A stretch of 64,000 nucleotides of DNA from Pseudomonas putida. Lineage in GTDB: Bacteria; Pseudomonadota; Gammaproteobacteria; Pseudomonadales; Pseudomonadaceae. The stretch covers positions 1,073,821-1,137,820 of the forward strand of contig NZ_JANHLC010000001.1 in the NCBI RefSeq assembly GCF_028682395.1. The letters are read 5' to 3'. Position numbers and translations under genes: made by a program. Of this stretch, positions 55,642 through 64,000 are shown piece after piece (position 1 is the first letter of the stretch; the number at the start of each line of letters is the position of its first letter). The notes beneath the pieces were generated by a model. It worked only from the letters and a program-made list of their open reading frames with translations. It ran no database searches and had not been told where the DNA came from.

Positions 55642-56717
55642 AAAGACATCCAGACGCAACCAGCCCGAGTAGCGGCATCGACGTAGAGTGCCAGTTGTTT
55701 GCGAGTCAGCACATTGCCTGTCGCATGCTGCTCACGATACCAATCGGCAGTCATTTCCAGACTTTGCTCCAATGTCCAGACCGGTCGCCACCCCAACGAA
55801 GTTTTAGCCTGCGCACAATCCAAGTACAGGAGATTAGCTTCATGAGGGCGTTCAGCGGATGTCGTGTGCCAGGACAGTTGGGGCCAATGCGTTTTAAGCC
55901 CCGTGAGTACCTGTTCTACCGTGCGGTTATCTTCGGGAGCGGGGCCAAAGTTCCAGGCAGTCGCCTTTGATTCGTCGGCTTCAAGCAAACGTTGGCCGAG
56001 CAGCAGATAGCCCGACAAGCATTCCAACACATGCTGCCAGGGCCTTGTGGACTGGGGAGAGCGTATCTCGAGTGGCTCTCCCGCCTGCACTGCACGCACT
56101 AGATCGGGGATCAAGCGATCTTCAGACCAATCACCACCACCGATAACATTTCCGGCTCGGGCCGTGGCCATTAGAGGCGAACCGTCTACCGCCCAAAATG
56201 CCTTACGATAACTGTCGACAACCAACTCACTGGCCGCTTTCGACGCGCTGTAGGGGTCGTGACCGCCAAGGCGGTCATTCTCACGATAGCCCCAGGGCCA
56301 TTCGTTATTGGCGTAGACCTTATCTGTAGTGATAACAACTACTGCGCGGACACTTGGCGTCAGGCGACAAGCTTCAAGCACATTGGCTGTTCCCATGACA
56401 TTAGTCGACCAGCTTTCCAGCGGGTCACGATAAGAACGACGAACCAGTGCTTGTGCGGCAAGGTGAAAAACAATCTCGGGCTGAGACTGCTCAAAAACCT
56501 CCCTGACCAGGGCCGCTTCCCGGATATCAGCCCGAATATCGGTTGCTGGGGTATCAAGCAAATCCCAGTGAGCAGGCGAGCTATTAGGCGCCAGGCCAAG
56601 CCCGGTCACTTGTGCACCCATTTCGGCCAGCCAGGTCGCCAGCCAGCTGCCTTTGAATCCGGTGTGGCCAGTCAGGAGAACTCTACGGCCCTGGTAGGTA
56701 CCACCAAATGGCTTCAT
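55638..56717 (-). CDS. rfbG: CDP-glucose 4,6-dehydratase
   Basis: A 359-residue SDR that makes CDP-4-keto-6-deoxy-glucose. It has [20 protein letters not shown] at the NAD site, [18 protein letters not shown], the catalytic YSASKAASE, and [20 protein letters not shown], all typical of RfbG. ATG 56717 overlaps the rfbF stop (ATGA); a GTG 9 bp upstream is not needed. No rfbH-type 3-dehydrase is in the window, so the product is not led towards 3,6-dideoxyhexoses. Confidence 0.95.
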   Translation of the reverse strand: MKPFGGTYQGRRVLLTGHTGFKGSWLATWLAEMGAQVTGLGLAPNSSPAHWDLLDTPATDIRADIREAALVREVFEQSQPEIVFHLAAQALVRRSYRDPLESWSTNVMGTANVLEACRLTPSVRAVVVITTDKVYANNEWPWGYRENDRLGGHDPYSASKAASELVVDSYRKAFWAVDGSPLMATARAGNVIGGGDWSEDRLIPDLVRAVQAGEPLEIRSPQSTRPWQHVLECLSGYLLLGQRLLEADESKATAWNFGPAPEDNRTVEQVLTGLKTHWPQLSWHTTSAERPHEANLLYLDCAQAKTSLGWRPVWTLEQSLEMTADWYREQHATGNVLTRKQLALYVDAATRAGCVWMSL

Positions 56718-57484
56718 TCCCAGCACTTCCAGGGTGGGGTTCCCTTGCCCCAGAGATCCTCAAGCAGATTTTTGTCCCGCAAGGTATCCATTGCCTGCCA
56801 GAAGCCGCGATGCTGGTAAGACATCAGATCCCCCTCGCGCGCCAACCGCATCAGCGGCTCGGCTTCCCAACTGGTTTGATCATCGTCGATGTAATCAATC
56901 ACCGAAGGGTCGAGGACGAAATAACCACCATTGATCCATGCACCATCACCTGCAGGCTTCTCCTGAAAGCTGCTGACCTGGCTGCCATCCATGTTAAGCG
57001 CGCCGTATCGCCCTGGCGGCTGAATGGCTGTCACGGAGGCGGGTTTACCATGAGAGCGGTGAAACTCGATCAACTCACGAATATTCACATCCGCCACACC
57101 ATCACCGTAAGTAAAGCAGAATGGCTCGTTTCCAAGATGCTCGCGAACTCGCTTGAGGCGGCCCCCCGTCATTGTTTCCTCGCCGGTGTCGACTAACGTG
57201 ACCCGCCAAGGCTCGACGTAGCGCTGATGCACTTCCATCGTGTTATTGGACATATCAAAAGTGACGTCAGACATATGTAGGAAGTAGTTGGCAAAGTACT
57301 CCTTGATCACATAGCCCTTGTAGCCACAGCAAATGACAAAGTCATTGATTCCGTAATGGGAGTAGATTTTCATGATATGCCAGAGAATTGGCTTACCGCC
57401 GATCTCGATCATTGGCTTGGGCCGCAGGTGCGACTCTTCAGAAATACGTGTGCCGAGACCACCAGCCAGAATTACCGCCTTCAT
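56714..57484 (-). CDS. rfbF: Glucose-1-phosphate cytidylyltransferase
   Basis: A 256-residue nucleotidyltransferase that makes CDP-glucose from CTP and glucose 1-phosphate. The family marks are [20 protein letters not shown] with [19 protein letters not shown], and [14 protein letters not shown] at the metal site. It is the first gene of the long minus-strand cluster. ATG 57484 matches the known start; a longer frame to 57508 lacks support. Confidence 0.95.
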   Translation of the reverse strand: MKAVILAGGLGTRISEESHLRPKPMIEIGGKPILWHIMKIYSHYGINDFVICCGYKGYVIKEYFANYFLHMSDVTFDMSNNTMEVHQRYVEPWRVTLVDTGEETMTGGRLKRVREHLGNEPFCFTYGDGVADVNIRELIEFHRSHGKPASVTAIQPPGRYGALNMDGSQVSSFQEKPAGDGAWINGGYFVLDPSVIDYIDDDQTSWEAEPLMRLAREGDLMSYQHRGFWQAMDTLRDKNLLEDLWGKGTPPWKCWE

Positions 57485-57654
57485 GGAAACCTTACCTACG
57501 AATGTCAATGAAACCGCTCAGCCGTTCTGACGGGTGCGATATCGACTGCTGCCCGAAACTGTACGAATTAGGGTTGGAATAACCGAGGACTTTTAGCATG
57601 ACAACAATACATTGAACAGTCCTTGACCCATCGCAGAATCTTAAATCCAAACAC
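57485..57654. promoter_or_regulatory. Upstream region of the O-antigen cluster
   Basis: About 170 bp between the tRNA-operon terminator and rfbF. This must carry the promoter of the long minus-strand cluster unless transcripts read through from the tRNA operon. I see no good -35/-10 pair and no JUMPstart/ops element (GGCGGTAG). Confidence 0.4.
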
Positions 57655-57687
57655 AAAAAAAGGCGTCCATAAAGGACGCCTTTTTTT
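57655..57687. terminator. Terminator of the tRNA operon
   Basis: GGCGTCC (57662-57668) pairs with GGACGCC (57674-57680) around a 5-nt loop, with seven A before and seven T after, so it works on either strand. On the minus strand it lies right after the last tRNA-Pro gene and should stop tRNA transcripts before rfbF. Confidence 0.92.
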
Positions 57688-57692
57688 GTATA

Positions 57693-57769
57693 TGGTCGGG
57701 GTAAGGGGATTCGAACTCCTGACATCCTGCTCCCAAAGCAGGCGCGCTACCGGACTGCGCTATACCCCG
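57693..57769 (-). tRNA. tRNA-Pro (TGG), distal copy
   Basis: A 77-nt minus-strand tRNA starting CGGGGTATAGCGCAG and ending CCA. The anticodon loop CTTTGGG gives anticodon TGG, read with the stem CCTGC/GCAGG. It is identical to the copy at 57945-58021 and lies last in the operon, behind a weak terminator at 57772-57799. Confidence 0.96.
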
Positions 57770-57771
57770 GT

Positions 57772-57799
57772 AAAAAAAAGGCACCTTATAAAAGGCGCC
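57772..57799 (-). terminator. Possible internal terminator between tRNA-Lys and distal tRNA-Pro
   Basis: On the minus strand GGCGCC and GGTGCC (one G-T pair) flank an 8-nt loop and are followed by eight T. It would stop part of the transcripts before the distal tRNA-Pro, suggesting this was once the end of the tRNA operon. Confidence 0.7.
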
Positions 57800-57863
57800 T
57801 TCTGCAATCAGCGCTTTTGGCCTCTGATCTTAAGATTCGATTCCAGCAAGCTGGTCTCAAAAA

Positions 57864-57939
57864 TGGTGGGTCGTGTGGGATTCGAACCTACGACCAATTG
57901 GTTAAAAGCCAACTGCTCTACCAACTGAGCTAACGACCC
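57864..57939 (-). tRNA. tRNA-Lys (TTT)
   Basis: A 76-nt minus-strand tRNA starting GGGTCGTTAGCTCAG with encoded CCA. The anticodon loop CTTTTAA gives anticodon TTT. It is flanked by the two identical tRNA-Pro genes. Confidence 0.96.
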
Positions 57940-57944
57940 AAAAA

Positions 57945-58021
57945 TGGTCGGGGTAAGGGGATTCGAACTCCTGACATCCTGCTCCCAAAGCAGGCGCGCT
58001 ACCGGACTGCGCTATACCCCG
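57945..58021 (-). tRNA. tRNA-Pro (TGG), proximal copy
   Basis: A 77-nt minus-strand tRNA, identical over its full length to the copy at 57693-57769. The identity covers 79 nt in all and stops just outside the gene on both sides. Confidence 0.96.
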
Positions 58022-58030
58022 GCTTGAAAT

Positions 58031-58106
58031 TGGCTCCGTGACCAGGACTCGAACCTGGGACCCAATGATTAACAGTCATTTGCTCTACCGACTGAGCTAT
58101 CACGGA
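58031..58106 (-). tRNA. tRNA-Asn (GTT)
   Basis: A 76-nt minus-strand tRNA starting TCCGTGATAGCTCAG and ending GCCA. The anticodon loop CTGTTAA gives anticodon GTT. It is the first gene of the four-tRNA operon, about 95 nt after the predicted transcription start. Confidence 0.96.
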
Positions 58107-58207
58107 ACTGCATATTTCAATTTACAACTTTTACTGCTGGCTTCTATCGCTAGAAACCTCCTCTTCGACCCGCTCGCATCGCTGCGTTCGTGTGTCTGAG
58201 GCGCGCT

Positions 58208-58235
58208 ATTCTACAATCTTAAAAACCCCTGTCAA
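58208..58235 (-). promoter_or_regulatory. Promoter of the tRNA operon with stringent-type discriminator
   Basis: On the minus strand TTGACA (58230-58235) and TAGAAT (58208-58213) are 16 nt apart, directly followed by a GC-rich discriminator (AGCGCGCC). That pattern is typical of stringently controlled stable RNA promoters. The start is expected near 58200. Confidence 0.9.
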
Positions 58236-58365
58236 CCCTTTAAAATGCTTTTAAGACAATGATTTGCGACTTTCTTGCTGACTTCCCTTGGGGAGAGAAA
58301 TCCGTGGGCTGACATACTGCGGGGCGCACTTTACAAGTCTTTCCCTTTGAGTTCAACGCCCTATC

Positions 58366-58397
58366 AAAAAAAAGGCCTCGCAAAGCGAGGCCTTTTT
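58366..58397. terminator. Terminator after clpB
   Basis: GGCCTCGC (58374-58381) pairs with GCGAGGCC (58385-58392) around AAA, with eight A on the left and five T on the right. On the minus strand it is 22 bp after the clpB stop. Confidence 0.92.
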
Positions 58398-58418
58398 CAT
58401 CGCGACCACTCAGGTCAT

Positions 58419-60983
58419 TCAGGCAAAGACGATTTCGTCGTCCTTCACCGTCGCCGTGACCTGGGTACCTGGCACGAAGTGACCCGAAAGGATCAATTGC
58501 GCCAGAGGGTTCTCGATCCAGCGCTGGATCGCCCGTTTCAGCGGACGTGCACCGTAGATCGGGTCGTAACCCACTGCGATCAGCTTGTCCAACGCCTCCT
58601 GACTCAGCTCCAGGCTCAGCTCACGCTCAGCCAGACGGCTACGCAGGCGCCCCAACTGGATCTCGGTGATACCGGCGATCTGATCCCGTGCCAAAGGCTC
58701 GAAGATCACCACTTCGTCGACCCGGTTGATAAATTCCGGGCGGAAGTGACTGGTCAAGGCATCCATTACCGCCGCACGCTGCGCCTCGCGATCACCAATC
58801 AGCTCCTGGATCTGGGCCGACCCCAGGTTGGAGGTCATGACAATCACCGTATTGCGGAAGTCCACCGTACGGCCATGGCTGTCAGTCAGACGACCATCCT
58901 CCAGCACCTGCAGCAACACGTTGAACACATCAGGGTGCGCTTTCTCGACCTCGTCCAGCAGGATCACCGAATACGGTTTACGCCGCACGGCCTCGGTCAG
59001 GTAGCCACCCTCCTCGTAACCGACATAGCCTGGTGGCGCACCGATCAGACGAGCCACGGAGTGTTTCTCCATAAACTCCGACATATCGATGCGGACCATC
59101 GCCTCTTCAGTGTCGAAGAGGAACTCGGCCAAGGCCTTGCACAGCTCGGTTTTACCCACACCGGTTGGGCCGAGGAACATAAACGAACCGCTTGGCCGGT
59201 TCGGGTCGGACAAACCGGCCCGCGAACGGCGTACCGCATTGGATACCGCCACGACCGCCTCATCCTGGCCGATCACGCGCTGATGCAGCAGGCTTTCCAT
59301 TTTCAGCAGCTTGTCGCGCTCACCTTCGAGCATCTTCGACACAGGAATACCGGTCCATTTGGAAACCACTTCGGCAATTTCTTCCTCGGTCACCTTGCTG
59401 CGCAGCAGCTGATTCTCGCTGTGACCGTGCTGGTCGACCATCTGCAGGCTGCGCTCCAGATCCGGGATCACCCCGTACTGCAACTCCGCCATGCGATTGA
59501 GATCGCCCTTGCGCCGTGCCGATTCAAGCTCCTGGCGCGACTGTTCGATTTGTTGCTGGATCTGCGCCGAACCCTGCACCTCGGCTTTCTCCGAAGTCCA
59601 GATTTCCTCCAGATCGGAGTACTCGCGCTCCAGCCGAACGATTTCTTCCTGGAGTTTTTCCAGGCGTTTGATCGCCGCCTCGTCATCCTCTTTCTTCAAG
59701 GCCTGGGATTCGACCTTGAGCTGAATCAGGCGACGCTCCAGACGGTCAAGCACTTCAGGCTTGGAGTCGATCTCCATGCGAATCCGGCTGGCCGCTTCGT
59801 CGATCAGGTCGATCGCCTTGTCCGGCAACTGCCGGTCGGTGATGTAGCGATGGCTGAGTTTGGCCGCCGCAATGATCGCACCGTCGGTAATCGCGACCTT
59901 GTGGTGCACCTCATAACGCTCTTTGAGGCCACGCAGAATCGCAATGGTGTCCTCTTCGCTCGGCTCGTCCACCAGCACTTTCTGGAAGCGTCGCTCGAGC
60001 GCCGCATCCTTCTCTATATACTGGCGATACTCGTTGAGCGTCGTTGCACCTACGCAATGCAGCTCACCACGTGCCAGCGCAGGCTTGAGCATATTGCCAG
60101 CATCCATGGAGCCTTCGCCCTTACCGGCGCCTACCATGGTGTGCAGCTCATCGATAAACAGAATGATCTGCCCTTCCTGCTTGGACAGCTCGTTGAGCAG
60201 GGATTTGAGCCGCTCTTCGAACTCGCCACGGAATTTTGCACCGGCAATCAGCGCCCCCATATCCAGGGACAGCAGACGTTTGCCCTTGAGGCCATCAGGC
60301 ACTTCGCCATTGATGATCCGTTGGGCCAGGCCTTCGGCAATCGCGGTTTTACCCACGCCAGGCTCACCGATCAGCACCGGGTTGTTCTTGGTTCGACGCT
60401 GGAGCACCTGGATCGTCCGACGGATCTCGTCGTCACGCCCGATCACCGGGTCAAGCTTGCCGTCTTCGGCGCGCTTGGTCAGGTCGACGGTGTACTTGTC
60501 CAGAGCCTGCCGCGACTCCTCGACGTTCGGGTCATTGACCGCTTCGCCGCCGCGCAGGTTGCTGATGGCGTTTTCCAGGGCTTTCTTGCTCACGCCCTGG
60601 CCAAGCAACAGCTTGCCGAGCTTGCTGTTCTCGTCCATGGCCGCCAGCAAAACCAACTCGCTGGAAATGAACTGGTCGCCCTTTTGCTGCGCCAGACGGT
60701 CAGCCTGGTTCAACAGCCGCGCCAGATCCTGGGACATATTGACGTCCCCGGTGGGATTCTGGATTTTCGGCAATTGGTCGAGCTCTTTGCTCAAAGCCTT
60801 GCGCAGGCTGTTAACGTCGAAGCCGACCTGCATCAGCAGGGGCTTGATCGAGCCGCCTTGCTGCTCCAGCAAGGCCTGCATCAAATGCACAGGCTCAATC
60901 GCCGGATGATCAAGGCCGACCGCGATGGATTGGGAATCGGATAAAGCCAACTGTAATTTGCTAGTTAAACGGTCTATACGCAT
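58419..60983 (-). CDS. clpB: ATP-dependent disaggregase ClpB
   Basis: An 854-residue Hsp100 chaperone that pulls proteins out of aggregates with DnaK. In order: the N-terminal Clp repeat domain (1-145), first AAA+ domain with GEPGVGKT near 205-212, the coiled-coil middle domain (about 410-525, rich in E/R/K/Q), second AAA+ domain with GPTGVGKT near 605, and the C-terminal D2 small domain. Length equals the usual ClpB. ATG 60983 has AAGGAAGG about 8 nt upstream. A sigma-32-like element lies about 70-98 nt before the start, matching heat-shock control. Confidence 0.98.
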   Translation of the reverse strand: MRIDRLTSKLQLALSDSQSIAVGLDHPAIEPVHLMQALLEQQGGSIKPLLMQVGFDVNSLRKALSKELDQLPKIQNPTGDVNMSQDLARLLNQADRLAQQKGDQFISSELVLLAAMDENSKLGKLLLGQGVSKKALENAISNLRGGEAVNDPNVEESRQALDKYTVDLTKRAEDGKLDPVIGRDDEIRRTIQVLQRRTKNNPVLIGEPGVGKTAIAEGLAQRIINGEVPDGLKGKRLLSLDMGALIAGAKFRGEFEERLKSLLNELSKQEGQIILFIDELHTMVGAGKGEGSMDAGNMLKPALARGELHCVGATTLNEYRQYIEKDAALERRFQKVLVDEPSEEDTIAILRGLKERYEVHHKVAITDGAIIAAAKLSHRYITDRQLPDKAIDLIDEAASRIRMEIDSKPEVLDRLERRLIQLKVESQALKKEDDEAAIKRLEKLQEEIVRLEREYSDLEEIWTSEKAEVQGSAQIQQQIEQSRQELESARRKGDLNRMAELQYGVIPDLERSLQMVDQHGHSENQLLRSKVTEEEIAEVVSKWTGIPVSKMLEGERDKLLKMESLLHQRVIGQDEAVVAVSNAVRRSRAGLSDPNRPSGSFMFLGPTGVGKTELCKALAEFLFDTEEAMVRIDMSEFMEKHSVARLIGAPPGYVGYEEGGYLTEAVRRKPYSVILLDEVEKAHPDVFNVLLQVLEDGRLTDSHGRTVDFRNTVIVMTSNLGSAQIQELIGDREAQRAAVMDALTSHFRPEFINRVDEVVIFEPLARDQIAGITEIQLGRLRSRLAERELSLELSQEALDKLIAVGYDPIYGARPLKRAIQRWIENPLAQLILSGHFVPGTQVTATVKDDEIVFA

Positions 60984-61052
60984 TGGTCACCTTCCTTTTG
61001 AGCAGGCCGGAGCGATGAACGTCCTAGATAAAGAAACCTGCCAGATACCCCA

Positions 61053-61081
61053 TAGATGCGGTCGATTCTGGGAGTTTCAAG
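61053..61081 (-). promoter_or_regulatory. Sigma-32 (RpoH) promoter of clpB
   Basis: On the minus strand CTTGAAA (61075-61081) and CCGCATCTA (61053-61061) are 13 nt apart. The match to CTTGAAA-N11-16-CCCCATNTA differs only at one base of the -10 part. It lies between pgeF and clpB and gives clpB its own heat-shock promoter. Confidence 0.88.
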
Positions 61082-61111
61082 TTCCAGGCAGTTGACGCAG
61101 GTCAGCAGAGT

Positions 61112-61837
61112 CTAGTCTTGGAGCCAGACCAGGGAGGCGAATCGACCGGTGCGCGGCTGGCGTCGGTAAGAATAGAAGCGCGGATCGCTCACCGTGCACA
61201 ACCCACCACCATAGACGGCTGTCACGCCGCACGCGGCCAGGCGCAGGCGCGCCAGGGCGTAGATATCGGCCATCAGGCGACCGTCATTGCGACTGGGCAC
61301 AAAGGCTTCAACGGCCTGCGGATGCTGTGCGACAAAAGCGTCGCGAACCTCGGGCCCGACTTCAAAGGCTGTCGGACCAATGGCCGGCCCCAACCAGACC
61401 AGCACTTCATCGGGAGCAGTGGCCAGGCTATCGAGCGTCGCTTCCAGCACTCCCGCCGCCAGCCCGCGCCAGCCTGCATGGGCCGCCGCCACACGACGAC
61501 CGGCACGGTCGCAGAACAGGGCAGGCAAGCAGTCGGCGGTCATTACCGTGCAGGCGATTCCCGGGGTCGATGTCCAGCTGGCATCGGCCTCGACAACTTC
61601 TCCCGGCGCGGCATGGGCAACCGTCACACCATGGACCTGGCGCAACCAGGCCGGTTTTATAGAGAAGGTATCGGTGAGGCGTCCGCGATTTTGCGCCACG
61701 GCCTGCGGGCAGTCTTCGACATGGTCGCCCAGGTTCAGGCTGTCGAACGGCGCCAGGCTGACGCCGCCCGCGCGGGTAGTGACACAGGCCCTGACCCCCG
61801 CCGGCGCTGGCCAGTCAGGAATCAGGAAGTCACTCAT
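61112..61837 (-). CDS. pgeF: Peptidoglycan editing factor PgeF (YfiH family)
   Basis: A 241-residue cytosolic protein. The metal-site residues of the family are seen as RQVHG (His), TADCLP (Cys) and AAHAGWRGL (His). YfiH/PgeF removes peptidoglycan precursors that carry L-serine in place of L-alanine, so it works as a quality-control step in cell-wall synthesis. Older annotations call it a laccase or polyphenol oxidase. Its ATG overlaps the rluD stop by 4 bp; the rluD-pgeF-clpB order is conserved in Pseudomonas. Confidence 0.95.
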   Translation of the reverse strand: MSDFLIPDWPAPAGVRACVTTRAGGVSLAPFDSLNLGDHVEDCPQAVAQNRGRLTDTFSIKPAWLRQVHGVTVAHAAPGEVVEADASWTSTPGIACTVMTADCLPALFCDRAGRRVAAAHAGWRGLAAGVLEATLDSLATAPDEVLVWLGPAIGPTAFEVGPEVRDAFVAQHPQAVEAFVPSRNDGRLMADIYALARLRLAACGVTAVYGGGLCTVSDPRFYSYRRQPRTGRFASLVWLQD

Positions 61838-62796
61838 CCGATAAACGCCTCGCGGTCCTGCTTGAGCAGCGACAACAACCAGACAAAATCATCCGGCAGT
61901 GGCGATTCCCAGCTCATGCGCACACCGGTAGTCGGGTGATCGAGCTCCAGGAAGCGTGCATGCAGGGCCTGGCGCGGAAAGGTCTTGAGCGACTCGACCA
62001 TGGTCTGGCTGGCCGCCGGCGGAATGCGGAAACGCCCGCCGTAAGCCGGATCGCCGACCAACGGATAGTTGATGTGGGCCATATGCACACGAATTTGGTG
62101 AGTCCGACCGGTTTCCAGCTTGACCCGCACATGGGTGTGGGAGCGGAAACGCTCGAGCACCCGGTAATGACTGACGGCCTGCTTGCCGCCTTCCATCACC
62201 GCCATACGCTGGCGTTGCTGGCCGTGACGACCGATCGGGGCATTGATCTTGCCACCGGCGGTGACCACACCGATCACGATGCACTCGTAGATCCGGCTGA
62301 CACTGCGACTCTGCAGTTGGGTCACCAACTGGGTCTGGGCCTGAATCGTCTTGGCCACCACCATAAGACCGGTGGTGTCCTTGTCGAGACGGTGGACGAT
62401 CCCGGCGCGCGGTACATTGATAATGTCCGGGACATGGTGCAACAAGGCGTTGAGCAGCGTGCCATCGGCATGCCCGGCCGCCGGATGGACCACCAGGCCC
62501 GCCGGTTTGTTGATCACCAGGATGTCGTCATCTTCATAGACGATATCCAGCTCGATGTCCTGAGCGATCCATTCACCCTGAGCTTCCTGCTCGGCAGTCA
62601 GTTGGAGGATGGCACCGCCGTGGACGATGTCACGCGGGCGGATAACCGCCCCGTCCACGGTCAGGAGGCCGTCCTTGATCCAGGCGGAAAGGCGCGAGCG
62701 CGAGTGCTCAGCGAATAATTGTGCGGCGACTTGATCGAGGCGTTGGCCACCCAGTTCGGACGGCACCTCTGCGCGAAGTTCAATTTTATCGGACAT
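61834..62796 (-). CDS. rluD: 23S rRNA pseudouridine(1911/1915/1917) synthase RluD
   Basis: A 320-residue RNA-modifying enzyme acting on helix 69 of 23S rRNA. An N-terminal S4 domain (about 16-80, SRLSAWIKDGLLTVDG) precedes the catalytic domain with HRLDKDTTGLMVVAK and catalytic D138, then RTHQIRVHMAHINYPLVGD. ATG 62796 gives the usual length; the longer frame to 62961 overlaps the divergent bamD leader. It is divergent from bamD. Confidence 0.96.
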   Translation of the reverse strand: MSDKIELRAEVPSELGGQRLDQVAAQLFAEHSRSRLSAWIKDGLLTVDGAVIRPRDIVHGGAILQLTAEQEAQGEWIAQDIELDIVYEDDDILVINKPAGLVVHPAAGHADGTLLNALLHHVPDIINVPRAGIVHRLDKDTTGLMVVAKTIQAQTQLVTQLQSRSVSRIYECIVIGVVTAGGKINAPIGRHGQQRQRMAVMEGGKQAVSHYRVLERFRSHTHVRVKLETGRTHQIRVHMAHINYPLVGDPAYGGRFRIPPAASQTMVESLKTFPRQALHARFLELDHPTTGVRMSWESPLPDDFVWLLSLLKQDREAFIG

Positions 62797-62946
62797 GCTC
62801 GGACTGGGCGTCGGCACAGCCTTTGGTTTCGGCTGCGCGCTTGTGGTTAAATACGGCGTCTTTTGCCCCGAGGCTTTCAACGGGGCGCTCATCATAACAG
62901 GACGGCCTCGCCCAAGACAGCGGCCGTCATAGGGACGCAAGCCGCC

Positions 62947-63969
62947 ATGCAAGTGAAACACCTGCTGCTGATCGCCATCCTCGCACTGACCGCTGCTTGC
63001 TCATCGAAGGAAGTCGTCGACGAAAACCTGAGCGAAGTCGAGCTGTACCAGCAGGCGCAGGCCGACCTGGACAACCACAGCTTTACCAGCGCCACCGCCA
63101 AGCTCAAGGCCCTGGAATCGCGTTATCCGTTCGGCCGCTACGCCGACCAGGCCCAGCTCGAACTGATCTACGCCTACTACAAGAACGCCGAGCCGGAAGC
63201 TGCCAAGTCCGCCGCCGAGCGTTTTATCCGCCTGCATCCACAACACCCCAATGTGGATTACGCCTATTACCTCAAGGGCCTGACCTCCTTTGACCAGGAC
63301 GTCGGCCTGCTGGCGCGCTTCCTGCCGCTGGACATGACCAAGCGTGACCCGGGGGCTGCCCGCGACTCCTACAACGAGTTCGCCCAGCTCACCAGCCGCT
63401 TCCCCAACAGCCGTTACTCGCCGGATGCCAAGCAGCGCATGATTTATCTGCGCAACCTGCTGGCCGCCTACGATATCCACGTGGCGCACTACTACCTGAC
63501 CCGTCAGGCCTATGTGGCTGCCGCCAACCGTGGTCGCTATGTGGTGGAAAACTTCCAGGAAACCCCGGCGGTCGGTGACGGCCTGGCGGTCATGGTCGAG
63601 TCCTACCAGCGCATGCATCTCGATGAGTTGGCCGCAACCAGCCTGGAAACGCTCAAGCTCAACTACCCGAACCACCCGAGCCTGGTCGATGGCCAGTTCG
63701 TGCCTCAGGTCGCCGAAGCGGACAACCGCTCCTGGTTGAGCAAGGCCACCCTGGGCATGATCGAGTCGCGTCCGCCGCTGCCGCCGGGAGAAACCCGCGC
63801 CAACCAGGATGTGATCAAGCAGTACCAGGACGCCAAGGAAGCCATCGACCCGGAGCTGCTGCCACGGGACGAAAATGGCGATGTGATCCGCGAAGAAAAC
63901 AGCGGAGCCCTGGGCAACAACGAAGATCGTTCGTGGTTCAGCTTCATGACCTTCGGCGTATTCGACTGA
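62947..63969 (+). CDS. bamD: Outer membrane assembly lipoprotein BamD
   Basis: A 340-residue lipoprotein of the BAM complex, which inserts beta-barrel proteins in the outer membrane. A signal peptide ends in the lipobox LTAAC, so C18 is lipidated. Five TPR-like repeats follow (starting [20 protein letters not shown]). The family signature [20 protein letters not shown] is present. The C-terminal region after about residue 255 is longer than in E. coli BamD (245 aa), as is usual in Pseudomonas. ATG 62947 is preferred; the longer frame upstream overlaps the rluD leader. Confidence 0.96.
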   Translation: MQVKHLLLIAILALTAACSSKEVVDENLSEVELYQQAQADLDNHSFTSATAKLKALESRYPFGRYADQAQLELIYAYYKNAEPEAAKSAAERFIRLHPQHPNVDYAYYLKGLTSFDQDVGLLARFLPLDMTKRDPGAARDSYNEFAQLTSRFPNSRYSPDAKQRMIYLRNLLAAYDIHVAHYYLTRQAYVAAANRGRYVVENFQETPAVGDGLAVMVESYQRMHLDELAATSLETLKLNYPNHPSLVDGQFVPQVAEADNRSWLSKATLGMIESRPPLPPGETRANQDVIKQYQDAKEAIDPELLPRDENGDVIREENSGALGNNEDRSWFSFMTFGVFD

Positions 63970-64000
63970 GTCGACGTGCCGCTGCAAGAGAGAGCCCTGC

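Larger units (their letters stand above)
58107..58418. other. 312-bp gap between the tRNA operon and clpB
   Basis: Holds the tRNA operon leader (58107-58200), its promoter (58208-58235) and the clpB terminator (58366-58397), each described separately. The middle part (58236-58365) shows nothing I can identify, apart from a plus-strand start of a long open frame that is only the complement of clpB. Confidence 0.7.

Noticed and set aside
57485..57654. JUMPstart/ops element before rfbF
   Set aside because: No GGCGGTAG or close variant was found upstream of the cluster.
58275..60944. 889-codon open frame on the plus strand opposite clpB
   Set aside because: It is the exact complement of clpB in a GC-rich gene, and its translation is rich in His, Gln and Arg with no domain. 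It is a shadow frame.
1..64000. CRISPR arrays, insertion sequences, prophage or rRNA genes
   Set aside because: No regularly spaced repeats, transposase, phage structural genes or rRNA sequences were seen on either strand.

Overview
The window looks like a chromosomal segment of a fluorescent-group Pseudomonas. The evidence is the fused FruB (IIA-HPr-EI), the LacI-type FruR with a Pseudomonas-type Cra operator, the ampDE / nadC / pilABCD-coaE-yacG block, the WbpM/WbpL-type O-antigen genes and the clpB-pgeF-rluD-bamD block. Most genes are GC-rich. About 42.2-53.9 kb is visibly AT-rich, with many TTG/GTG starts.

Layout. 0-10 kb: a truncated PepSY-flavodoxin-reductase fusion, a REP-like pair, the fruBKA operon with its divergent regulator fruR, and tatD. 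10-20 kb: a zinc-ribbon membrane protein, a chemoreceptor, ampE/ampD, a DUF1631 protein, nadC, and an ogt/Ada-AlkA alkylation-repair pair. 20-27 kb: tRNA-Thr, an O-antigen-ligase-like gene (TfpO candidate) next to a type IV pilin ending in serine, then divergent pilB-pilC-pilD-coaE-yacG. 27-35 kb: an orphan ECF-type permease, a 2-oxoglutarate oxygenase joined to a polar amino acid ABC transporter, DUF1780 and DUF3094 proteins, and NDH-2.

35-57.5 kb: a long minus-strand O-antigen/exopolysaccharide cluster. Transcription runs from rfbF (57.5 kb) to wbpM (35.2 kb). In that order it holds CDP-glucose synthesis and 4,6-dehydration, a 3,5-epimerase-like protein, a sugar C-methyltransferase, an SDR, a left-handed beta-helix protein, a flippase, glycosyltransferases, an 827-aa protein that looks like a flippase joined to a ligase/polymerase, a candidate Wzy, the UDP-L-FucNAc genes (WbjBCD type), and wbpV/wbpL/wbpM-type genes for making and starting the lipid-linked unit. 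A four-gene tRNA operon (Asn-Pro-Lys-Pro) with a stringent-type promoter follows, then clpB with a sigma-32-like promoter, pgeF, divergent rluD and bamD.

How they fit together. The O-antigen cluster should build a repeat unit on undecaprenyl phosphate (WbpL), flip it and polymerise it. The TfpO-like protein next to a pilin with a C-terminal serine suggests the same unit may also be put on pili. The most unusual feature is the flippase-plus-ligase/polymerase fusion at 43.8-46.3 kb. No rRNA, CRISPR array, insertion sequence or prophage was seen.
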